Both the position numbers and the translations under genes were made by a program. Of a stretch of DNA of 64,000 nucleotides, positions 28,715 to 36,124 are shown piece after piece. Each line of letters begins with the position of its first letter. Within the stretch, counting starts at the first letter, position 1. Source of the DNA: Bradyrhizobium sp. AZCC 1719. Lineage in GTDB: Bacteria; Pseudomonadota; Alphaproteobacteria; Rhizobiales; Xanthobacteraceae. Location of the stretch: NCBI RefSeq assembly GCF_036924525.1, contig NZ_JAZHRU010000001.1, forward strand, positions 5,671,001 to 5,735,000. The letters are read 5' to 3'. Below the pieces are notes generated by a model. The model had not been told where the DNA came from. It was given only the letters and a program-made list of their open reading frames with translations, and ran no database searches.

Positions 28715-28903
28715 CTCGCTTGTTGATCGCGAAATACGTCGGCGGTTTACCGGCATGTGAACGGAACCGCGCGCCCGCGTCGGTGAATTTTTTTCTGGCC
28801 CCGTGTCGGATTGCATGGAGGCCTGGCGTCCTTGTGACAGAGACTGAGCGAACCCAAGCAAATCCTGCGATATACTCCGCTCAGTAATGGAGAAAGTACC
28901 GTC

Positions 28904-29353
28904 ATGTCCCAAGGCAATACCGTTCGTTTGCATCGCGTCTTCGCCACCAAGCCGGAGAAGGTTTTTCGCGCCTTCCTCGATGCGGAAGCGATGGCCAAGT
29001 GGCTGCCGCCCTACGGCTTCACCTGCAAGGTCCACCAATTCGAGGCGAAGGTTGGCGGCACATTCCGGATGTCGTTCACGAATTTCACCACGAACACCGG
29101 GCATTCGTTCGGCGGAGAATATCTGGAGATCGTGCCCAACGAGCGGATCCGCTACACCGATCGTTTCGACGACCCCAATTTGCCCGGCGTCATCGAGGTC
29201 ACAGTGACCCTGAAAGCGGTTTCGGTCGGAACCGAGATCAACATCGAACAGGCAAACTTGCCGACGGTGATCCCGGTCGAAGCCTGCTATCTCGGCTGGC
29301 AACAATCGCTTGCCCAGCTCGCGTTGCTCGTGGAGCCGGATATTCAGGAATAG
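28904..29353 (+). CDS. SRPBCC/AHSA1-family protein
   Basis: This is a 149-residue START-like (SRPBCC) helix-grip fold protein: VRLHRVFATKPEKVFRAFLDAEAMAKWLPPYGF, then GGTFRMSFTNF, YLEIVPNERIRYTDRF, and a C-terminal helix GWQQSLAQLALLVE. Proteins of this group bind hydrophobic ligands or act in stress responses, and many are paired with ArsR regulators, which is not the case here. GGAG lies before the ATG. The ligand is unknown. Confidence 0.88.
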   Translation: MSQGNTVRLHRVFATKPEKVFRAFLDAEAMAKWLPPYGFTCKVHQFEAKVGGTFRMSFTNFTTNTGHSFGGEYLEIVPNERIRYTDRFDDPNLPGVIEVTVTLKAVSVGTEINIEQANLPTVIPVEACYLGWQQSLAQLALLVEPDIQE

Positions 29354-29662
29354 TGAAGATCGAGGAGAGGCACCACGCTGTGGTGCCTCTCCTCTGGTAC
29401 CCAACCTCGCCGGCATGATGTCGCCGAATACTTCCCATACCTCGCCGTTGTCTCGCAAGCCGTTTCAGCGCTTGCAAGCATACGAAACGGCATTGTTGCC
29501 CGGCGCCAATTGTGATTGATGCGGGCTGCAGGCATGACCTTGCGCGATGGCGAGGCCCAGAGGTTGGACTAAGGCTTGAAACCGAACACACGAATTGGTC
29601 CGCGACACCCAAAACTCGCGGCGGGTGGATTTCGCTTTGCGCGCTGGCTCGCTGCAAAGACC
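29354..29662. other. Intergenic region before carbamoyltransferase
   Basis: This stretch has 309 bases. Beyond the hairpin near its left end I see no gene, tRNA or repeat. The right 90 bases are open in the carbamoyltransferase frame from a TTG at 29576, so the true start of that protein may lie there. Confidence 0.5.
29362..29394. terminator. Strong 14-bp hairpin after SRPBCC gene
   Basis: The arms 29362-29375 and 29381-29394 are perfectly inverted around a five-base loop (GAGGAGAGGCACCA against TGGTGCCTCTCCTC). It starts eight bases after the stop codon. It lacks a T tract but is stable enough to be a terminator or a 3' end stabiliser. Confidence 0.6.
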
Positions 29663-31744
29663 ATGGGTGCTGCCGGTTTCCATCAGCTCGGCTCTGAATT
29701 CGCCAAGGCGCGGATCGCGCATGTGCGCGACAAGCTCGCGCGAGGCGAAACGGTGTATCTCGCAGGTCTCGGCGCGCCCGGCACGCATAATTCGGGTCTG
29801 GCGCTGGTCGAGGTGACGCAGGCGGATGGGCCACGGCTGATCGTCAACAACGAGGAAGAACGCTTTTCCGGCAACAAGCACACCACCGAATACCCGAAGC
29901 TGTCGATCGACGCGGCGGTGGCGACGCTGCGCGGCATGGGCCGCGATATCGGCGACATCGATGCCTGGCTCACGAGCTGGGATTACCCGACGCTCGCCGG
30001 CACGCTGGCGCGCTCGGTACTCGAGGAATTGCCGCAGAGCATAAAGCTCGTGCGCACCACCGAGGCCACAGGGTTTGACGGCCGCCGCCTCGACCAGATG
30101 ACGCGGACGCCAAAAATCCTCGCCCGCCAGCTCGGGCTTGCCGAGCGCGTGCCGTTGATCTGCCTGCCGCATCACGACAACCATGCATGGTTTTCCTACG
30201 CTGCCTCGCCGTTCGCCGACGACGGCGCGCCGACCGCGATTGCGGTGCTCGACGGCACCGGCGATCAGGGCTCGATCTCGCTCTATGTGGTTGAGAGCGG
30301 CGCGATGCGTCGGCTCTACTGCAACGACAGCATGTTCGATTCACTCGGCGCATTCTATAGCGTGATCTCGTCGACACAGGGCGGCTGGACATGGCTGTCC
30401 AGCGAGGGCCGCTACATGGGCGCTGCCGCCTGGGGCGATATGGACCGCGCCAGCAATCCCTATTACGCGCGGCTGCGCGGCGTTCTGCATTTTGGGGCGA
30501 ACGGCGATATCAGGCTCAATCGCGCGCTGGCCAACTGGTATTGCGACCCCTTCGACCATCCCTACAAGGAAGCACTCACAAAAATTCTCGGCGAACCGCT
30601 TAAGCGAGAGCAGCTCTGGAATCCGGATGCGGTGCTGCGTGTCGAGGACATCCACCACCGTCCCGACACCAAGGACCGTCTCGACAAGGCGGCCGCGACG
30701 CAACTGGTGTTCGAGGACGCCATGATTCATGTCGTCGATCATGTGTTGCGTACGACCGGCGCCAACCGGCTGGTGCTGACCGGCGGCGTCGCGCTGAACG
30801 CGGTCGGCAATATGCGGCTGCTCGAACATTTCGACGAAACGTGGTTCACGAGCGCGCAGCGGCGCAATACGCGGCTGCATCTGTGGGTGCCGCCGGTGCC
30901 CGGCGACCCCGGCGTCACCATCGGCGCAGCCTGGCTGTTCGCGCATCTGGCGGGCGCTCCGCGCGGCGCGCCGATGACGCATGCTTTCTATTGCGGCACG
31001 TCCCCCTCGCAAGGCGATATCGTCCATGCGGTTGCGGCCGATGACATCGCCTCGCAAAGGATCGGCGATATCTCGACGCCCGAAGGCCTTGAAGCGGTCG
31101 CCGATCTGATGGCGTTCATGGTGGCACGAAACGGCGTGATTGCGCTATATCAGGGCGCGGCCGAGACCGGTCCCCGTGCGCTCGGCCATCGCTCGATCCT
31201 CGCCAACCCTTGCGACCCGGCGGTGCGCGAACTGCTCAATGCGCGCGTCAAATACCGCGAGGCCATTCGGCCGCTGGCGCCGATGGCAACGCTGGAAGCT
31301 GCGAAAGAACACTTCGAACTGCTGCCCGGCGCATCGGATGCCGACTACAACGCCTATAATTACATGGTGCTGACCGCGCATTCGAAGCCGCATGCGCGCG
31401 AAAAAATTCCGGCGGTCATCCACGCCGACGGCACCGGCCGCATCCAGATCGTGCGCGCCGACGACGATCCCCTCACCTATGCCTACTTGAAGGCGCTCGG
31501 CCGCCACATCGGCGTCGAGCTGTCCGTCAACACCTCCTTCAACGTCGCAGGACCGATCGCGCAGACGCCACAGCAGGCGATCGATACGCTGCGCCGTTCC
31601 AAGGGACTCGATGTCGTCATCATGGCCGCCGGCGACGGCACCGCCACCGCAGCCTGGCACGGCGGCGAGCGCGACAGCGGAAGATTCAGAAACTGGCTTG
31701 CCGACTGGAAGAAGGCATCAGCTTCCAGTCGGCCCATGCGATAA
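29663..31744 (+). CDS. Carbamoyltransferase, NodU/CmcH family
   Basis: This is a protein of about 693 residues. NodU/CmcH enzymes move a carbamoyl group from carbamoyl phosphate to a hydroxyl of a small molecule. The Kae1-like N-terminal domain shows HNSG, NNEEERFSGNKHT and the metal site HHDNHAWFSYA, with LTGGVALN later. The C-terminal domain shows GPRALGHRSILANP and VNTSFNVAGPIAQTP. It is longer than NodU, and no Nod-factor or antibiotic genes are nearby, so the acceptor is unknown. ATG 29663 is given without a good ribosome site. TTG 29576, right after an in-frame stop, would add 29 residues. Confidence 0.9.
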   Translation: MGAAGFHQLGSEFAKARIAHVRDKLARGETVYLAGLGAPGTHNSGLALVEVTQADGPRLIVNNEEERFSGNKHTTEYPKLSIDAAVATLRGMGRDIGDIDAWLTSWDYPTLAGTLARSVLEELPQSIKLVRTTEATGFDGRRLDQMTRTPKILARQLGLAERVPLICLPHHDNHAWFSYAASPFADDGAPTAIAVLDGTGDQGSISLYVVESGAMRRLYCNDSMFDSLGAFYSVISSTQGGWTWLSSEGRYMGAAAWGDMDRASNPYYARLRGVLHFGANGDIRLNRALANWYCDPFDHPYKEALTKILGEPLKREQLWNPDAVLRVEDIHHRPDTKDRLDKAAATQLVFEDAMIHVVDHVLRTTGANRLVLTGGVALNAVGNMRLLEHFDETWFTSAQRRNTRLHLWVPPVPGDPGVTIGAAWLFAHLAGAPRGAPMTHAFYCGTSPSQGDIVHAVAADDIASQRIGDISTPEGLEAVADLMAFMVARNGVIALYQGAAETGPRALGHRSILANPCDPAVRELLNARVKYREAIRPLAPMATLEAAKEHFELLPGASDADYNAYNYMVLTAHSKPHAREKIPAVIHADGTGRIQIVRADDDPLTYAYLKALGRHIGVELSVNTSFNVAGPIAQTPQQAIDTLRRSKGLDVVIMAAGDGTATAAWHGGERDSGRFRNWLADWKKASASSRPMR

Positions 31745-31779
31745 TTCGCTTCTTCCCTGAGATCGGGTGATCCGCCGGC

Positions 31780-32277
31780 TCAGAGATCGACGCGTTCGCT
31801 CGCGACCGCCTTGCGTTCCGCCATGTTGAACCGGCCGCTATAGATCGGGCGCTCACCGGTCGTCGGACCAGGATACTGGACGATGAATATCTCCCCGCCC
31901 GTTTCGGTGCGGAATTCACCCTCAAAGTGTGGGTCAGGATGGAACAGCACCGTTCCCGGACCATGCAGCGTTCCGTCGATTGAAAACTCGCCTTTCAGGA
32001 TATGCCAGACCTGCGCGAAGCCATGATAGTGCTCGGGATGATGGGCGCCGGGCTCAAGCCGCAGAATTCCCGCGTTCGGTTCGGTCGGGCGTTCCGGTCG
32101 CGGATGAAAAAGCATTTTGCCGGTCTCGCCCGGCCACCGGATCGTCTCCCATTCGACTTCGTCGAAATGGCGCGTCTCGTAGGGCTTGTGGTCCTTTCGC
32201 GAGGCTTCGCGCGCGGTCGTCAATTCCGCATTTGCGGCCGCCGTATCGGGAATCTCCTTGCTCCTGACAGCACTCAT
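31780..32277 (-). CDS. Cupin-domain protein
   Basis: This is a 165-residue single-domain cupin. Motif 1 is PGAHHPEHYHGFAQVWHILKGEF with metal-ligand histidines, and motif 2 is GTVLFHPDPHFEGEF, preceded by WETIRWPGETGKMLFHPRP. It could be a small dioxygenase, isomerase or ligand-binding protein. Its ATG overlaps the stop of the upstream XRE-cupin regulator (ATGA), so the two are made together, and GGGAGAG precedes the start. The function is most likely tied to the ligand sensed by that regulator. Confidence 0.87.
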   Translation of the reverse strand: MSAVRSKEIPDTAAANAELTTAREASRKDHKPYETRHFDEVEWETIRWPGETGKMLFHPRPERPTEPNAGILRLEPGAHHPEHYHGFAQVWHILKGEFSIDGTLHGPGTVLFHPDPHFEGEFRTETGGEIFIVQYPGPTTGERPIYSGRFNMAERKAVASERVDL

Positions 32278-32957
32278 TTTGCTCTCCCTTTTGCCGTGCT
32301 TTCTCGTTCGCTTTTCCTGCCCGCAATATCGCTCCACCACTCAACCGCGATGGCCGACTGATTTTCGATTGATGTCACCATGAGCAGCCGCGCACTGCCG
32401 GACCCCCGCGCCCACGCCATATGCGGCACGTCCGAGCGCAAATGAATCGAATCGCCGCGTTCCAGCGCGATGGTTTCGTCGCCCACCTGGAATTCGACAC
32501 TGCCTTCGAGGACAAAGCACATTTCTTCGCCGGGGTGCGCGACCAGCGTCGGCTTGCGCGGCTTTGCTGACAATTCGAGCAGGAAAGTTTCCAGCCGCTG
32601 CTCGCCCACGCCCGAAGCGAGCTTGCGCCAGGCATAATTTACGTCAGCGCTCTTCGATGGACCGGCATCGATTGACCGCACCACGCGATACGCGCGCGTC
32701 CGGTCCTCTCCTTCGACGTCGGCAAACAATTCGGCCGGCGGCACCTGCAGGACGCCGGCAATTTCCAAGAGATTACCGATCGAACACGCGATGAGTCCGC
32801 GCTCGATCCGCGAAAGAAATGTCACTGATAGGCCGACCATTCCGGCGAGTTCATCGAGCGTCAAACCGCGCGCCGAACGGGCCCTGCGAATGACGGCGCC
32901 AATCGCGGCAAGGCGCGCCGCCTCGCGGACGCGCCGGCCAACTTCTGCCGAAACCAC
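32274..32957 (-). CDS. XRE-family regulator with C-terminal cupin sensor
   Basis: This is a 227-residue regulator. An HTH of XRE type covers about 19-72 (IRRARSARGLTLDELAGM, VTFLSRIERG), and a cupin-2 sensor domain about 115-205 (HPGEEMCFVLEGSVEF, LERGDSIHLRSDVPHMAW). This is the PuuR-like architecture used to sense small metabolites. The GTG start has GGGAGAG. Directly upstream lies a near-consensus promoter with two matching operators, which strongly suggests autorepression. The next gene is a coupled cupin protein, and an EamA exporter lies upstream on the same strand. Confidence 0.9.
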   Translation of the reverse strand: MVSAEVGRRVREAARLAAIGAVIRRARSARGLTLDELAGMVGLSVTFLSRIERGLIACSIGNLLEIAGVLQVPPAELFADVEGEDRTRAYRVVRSIDAGPSKSADVNYAWRKLASGVGEQRLETFLLELSAKPRKPTLVAHPGEEMCFVLEGSVEFQVGDETIALERGDSIHLRSDVPHMAWARGSGSARLLMVTSIENQSAIAVEWWSDIAGRKSERESTAKGRAK

Positions 32958-32971
32958 GCTGCTCTCCCGTT

Positions 32972-33014
32972 TTGCTTATATGGCAAATCATATTGCTATA
33001 TAGGCAAATGTCAA
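32972..33014 (-). promoter_or_regulatory. Sigma70-type promoter interlocked with two 15-bp operators
   Basis: Read on the minus strand, TTGACA (33014-33009), a 16-bp spacer and TATGAT (32992-32987) form a near-consensus promoter. The spacer is filled by TTGCCTATATAGCAA (33007-32993). The same kind of palindrome, TTGCCATATAAGCAA (32986-32972), lies just after the -10 over the expected start site. The two centres are 21 bp apart, two helical turns. This is a textbook repressor layout, and the XRE protein encoded 15 bases downstream is the natural ligand. Confidence 0.75.
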
Positions 33015-33044
33015 GTTGGCTCGCATCGCCTGCGCGAGCCCAAC

Positions 33045-33950
33045 TTAACGTTCGAGAAACTTCAGCACGCGGCCGTCGATCAACAGCAGCGCGCTGCCGA
33101 TCACCAGTGCGCCCACGATTTCACGCGGCGAAATCTGCTCGCCGAGCACGAACGAGCCGAGCAGGATGGCCGTAACAGGCACCAGCAGCGTCACCAGCAT
33201 GACATTGGTGGCGCCGGAGCGCCGCAGGATCTGAAAGAACACGATGTAGGCGAGCGCGGTCGACAAGCCAGCGAGGCCAATGACGGCGAACCATGTCACC
33301 GTATCAGGCATTGGCAATTGCCACGGCCGCTCGAAAATGCCGGCGACGACGATCATCATCAGGCTCGATGCCATTAACTGAAACGTGGCGGTGGCAAGCG
33401 GCGGCGAATCTGACAACGCGCGCCGCGCTATCAGCGCGGAGATGCCGTAGCTCAGCGCCGCCGCGAGACACAAGAGGACGCCGAGCCCCTGCCCGCTGGC
33501 AAAGCCTAATCCGCTGCCGCGAAGGATCACGACGCCGACAAGGCCTGTGATCATACCGGCCACACGCCTGATGATGAGCTTCTCCTCGCCCGCCGCCGCC
33601 ATCACCGCCACCGTGAACAGCGGCGTGGTGGCATTGAGGATCGAAGCCAGCCCGCTCGGGATGTACATCTGTCCGGTGACGATCAGCGAGAACGGCAGCA
33701 CATTGTTGAACAAGGCGACGAGGAAGAACGGCCGCCAGCCGATCCACCCCTTCGGAAACGGCAGTCGCTGCACGCAAATCACCGGCAGCAGGATCATGGC
33801 GGCCAGCAGCACGCGCAACAGCACGAGCGTGAACGGCGGCAGTTCGCGTAGCACTACGCCGTTGAAGAAGAACGATCCGCCCCACAGGATCGAGAGCAGG
33901 CCGAGCAGCGACCAGTCGCGGGCATCGATCCGGTTGTCGTTGGCGGTCAT
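33045..33950 (-). CDS. EamA-family (DMT) transporter
   Basis: This is a 301-residue inner-membrane protein with ten hydrophobic segments in two EamA repeats (LLSILWGGSFFFNGVVLRELPP and LLCLAAALSYGISALIARR start the halves). The DMT superfamily exports amino acids, nucleosides or other metabolites. It lies 87 bases upstream of the XRE-cupin gene on the same strand and may be part of the same functional unit, though the strong promoter between them makes the downstream genes independent. Confidence 0.88.
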   Translation of the reverse strand: MTANDNRIDARDWSLLGLLSILWGGSFFFNGVVLRELPPFTLVLLRVLLAAMILLPVICVQRLPFPKGWIGWRPFFLVALFNNVLPFSLIVTGQMYIPSGLASILNATTPLFTVAVMAAAGEEKLIIRRVAGMITGLVGVVILRGSGLGFASGQGLGVLLCLAAALSYGISALIARRALSDSPPLATATFQLMASSLMMIVVAGIFERPWQLPMPDTVTWFAVIGLAGLSTALAYIVFFQILRRSGATNVMLVTLLVPVTAILLGSFVLGEQISPREIVGALVIGSALLLIDGRVLKFLER

Positions 33951-34034
33951 GGCGGTTCAAATCGAGAAGACAGGCGGGTCTATTAAGTCGCGCTGGACTT
34001 TGCCACCCGATTCCCGAATCCGATTGTGCAGCGG

Positions 34035-34904
34035 CTATTTCGGCCGCGAGACGATCTCGATCATCTTGCCTTCGTCGTCGTCGGGCATCTGAGCCTTCGC
34101 TCTTGCATAGGCCTCGACCGCGGCACGCCCGATCAGCGGCGCGTCGGCCAGTAGGCTCTCGGCCAACTTCACGGCGTAGGCCGCATCTTTGTGACGCAGC
34201 GAAGCCGTGAACGTCGCCCCAGCGAAGTTGCGCGCGACCATACGCTCGGAATGACGCAAGACCTGCGGACTTGCCGTGACTCCGCTCTGGATCGCTTCCA
34301 GCACCAAGTTCATGTCGAGCCCAGCCTGCTCGGCAATCGCAAGACCTTCGGCGAGCCCCGCGATTTGAATCGCACCCATCAGATTGTTGATGAGCTTGTA
34401 CACGGTACCAGTACCGACAGCGCCGAAATGACGGATGGTACCGAGAGGCTCAAGAAAAGGTCTGGCCTTTTCCAGATCGGCCGGGTCAGCACCTACCAAG
34501 AGCGTCAGTTTCCCGCTGGCCGCGGCGTCGGGTAGTCCGGTCACTGGACAATCGATATATGAAATCCGACGCCAACCAAGCTGACGTCCGAGATCGCGAG
34601 CATGATGGTATGAAACGGTAGAACACTCGATAGCGAGGCGATCGGGCTTCCAGCTCGCGAGAACGCCCTGTTCGCCCAACCATACTTCGCGCGACGCCTC
34701 ATCGTCCGCGACCATAGTGACGACGGCGTCGACGTCCTCCGCAGCCCTCATCGGCGAATTGCCCCATAGAGCACCACGCGCGATGAGGTCGTCTGCTTTT
34801 TTCTTGCTCCGATTCCAGACTTTCACCGTAAAGCCTGCATCGAGATAGCGGCCGGCCATACCATGGCCCATGCGGCCGAGCCCGATGAAGGCCACTTTGG
34901 TCAT
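34035..34904 (-). CDS. NAD(P)-dependent beta-hydroxyacid dehydrogenase family protein
   Basis: This is a 289-residue protein of the 3-hydroxyisobutyrate/6-phosphogluconate dehydrogenase-like group. The Rossmann fold begins VAFIGLGRMGHGMAGRYLDAG, the substrate loop is CPVTGLPDAAASGKL where most members have a GGxxGAxxG-like stretch, and the catalytic Lys lies in GTVYKLINNLM. It oxidises or reduces a small beta-hydroxyacid, and the substrate is unknown. It follows prfB by three bases, so it is co-transcribed. Base composition is a little less GC-rich than its neighbours. Confidence 0.88.
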   Translation of the reverse strand: MTKVAFIGLGRMGHGMAGRYLDAGFTVKVWNRSKKKADDLIARGALWGNSPMRAAEDVDAVVTMVADDEASREVWLGEQGVLASWKPDRLAIECSTVSYHHARDLGRQLGWRRISYIDCPVTGLPDAAASGKLTLLVGADPADLEKARPFLEPLGTIRHFGAVGTGTVYKLINNLMGAIQIAGLAEGLAIAEQAGLDMNLVLEAIQSGVTASPQVLRHSERMVARNFAGATFTASLRHKDAAYAVKLAESLLADAPLIGRAAVEAYARAKAQMPDDDEGKMIEIVSRPK

Positions 34905-34907
34905 GCG

Positions 34908-36039
34908 CTAGTCCACGTCCTCGACCTCACCGGGCGCGGTGCCGAAGGCGCGCTGCGCCAGCGTCGCCGCCATGAACTCGTCGAGGTCGCCGTCGAGCAC
35001 GCCTGACGTATCCGAGGTCTGTACGCCGGTGCGCAGGTCCTTCACCATCTGGTAGGGCTGCAGGACGTAGGAGCGGATCTGGTGGCCCCAGCCGATATCG
35101 GTCTTAGCGGCTTGATCGGCGGCGGCTTGCTCCTCGCGCCTCTTCAGCTCGATCTCGTAGAGCCGCGCGCGCAGCATGTCCCAGGCCTGAGCGCGGTTCT
35201 TGTGCTGTGAACGGCCAGCCTGGCAGACCACCGCGACGCCGGTCGGAATATGCGTCAGGCGCACCGCGGATTCGGTCTTGTTGACGTGCTGGCCGCCGGC
35301 GCCGCCCGAGCGCATGGTGTCGGTGCGCACGTCGGATTCCTTGATGTCGATCTTGATGCTGTCGTCGACGACTGGAAAGATCGCTACAGAAGAAAACGAG
35401 GTGTGCCGGCGCGCGTTGGAATCGAACGGCGAGATCCGCACCAGGCGGTGCACGCCCGCTTCGGTCTTCAGCCAGCCATAGGCATTGTGCCCGCTGATCT
35501 GGATGGTCGCGGATTTGAGGCCGGCCTCTTCGCCTAGCGTTTCTTCCAGGTATTCGATCTTGAAGCCGTGGTTTTCGGCCCAGCGCGTATACATGCGCAA
35601 GAGCATCGCGGCCCAGTCCTGGCTTTCGGTGCCGCCGGCGCCGGCATGCACTTCGAGATAGGAATCGAACTTGTCGGCCTCGCCGGACAGCAGCGCTTCC
35701 AGCTCGCGGCGGGCGACCTCCTTCTTCAGGGCTTTTAGCGCATTCTCGGCCTCGACGACTACGCCTTCATCGTTCTCGGCCTCGCCGAGCGCGATCATCT
35801 CGACATTGTCGTCGAGCTCGCGTTCGACCTTGCCGATGCCCTCGAGCGCATCCACCAGCGAGGTGCGCTCCTGCATTAGCTTCTGGGCTTTCTGGGGATC
35901 GTTCCAGAGGTTGGGATCTTCGGCGAGCTTGTTCAGCTCGGCCAGCCGTGCCGTCGATTTCTCGACGTCAAAGATGCCTCCTCAGCAGCCCGACTGACTG
36001 CTTGATCTCTTCAACAAGGCGTTCGACTTCGGCGCGCAT
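34908..36039 (-). CDS. prfB: Peptide chain release factor 2, with programmed +1 frameshift
   Basis: RF2 ends translation at UGA and UAA. The gene is in two frames: 23 codons from ATG 36039 to CTT, an in-frame TGA at 35970-35968, then a +1 shift so that decoding continues at GAC (35969) for 353 residues, giving 376 in all. The shift site is AGG AGG CAT CTT TGA C, with the internal Shine-Dalgarno three bases before CTT as in E. coli. The protein has the SPF stop-recognition motif ([12 protein letters not shown]) and GGQ ([12 protein letters not shown]). This is autoregulation: low RF2 favours the shift. It lies 85 bases after mrcA on the same strand. Confidence 0.96.
35967..35982 (-). promoter_or_regulatory. 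RF2 programmed frameshift site
   Basis: AGGAGG (35982-35977) acts as an internal Shine-Dalgarno element, followed by CAT, the slippery CTT and the stop TGA with C after it, the most readily shifted stop context. The spacing equals that in E. coli prfB. Confidence 0.95.
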
Positions 36040-36124
36040 GGTCTCTTCTGTCTGCGGATGGAACCGCTACTGGATGGATGTTCAACGGCCGGATGTAGCG
36101 GCGTATGCCGCAAAGCGCAATCGG

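Noticed and set aside
34908..35876. prfB starting at ATG 35876
   Set aside because: This would lose the first helices of RF2. The upstream ATG, the AGGAGG-CTT-TGA-C signal and the conserved residues after the shift show the gene begins at 36039.
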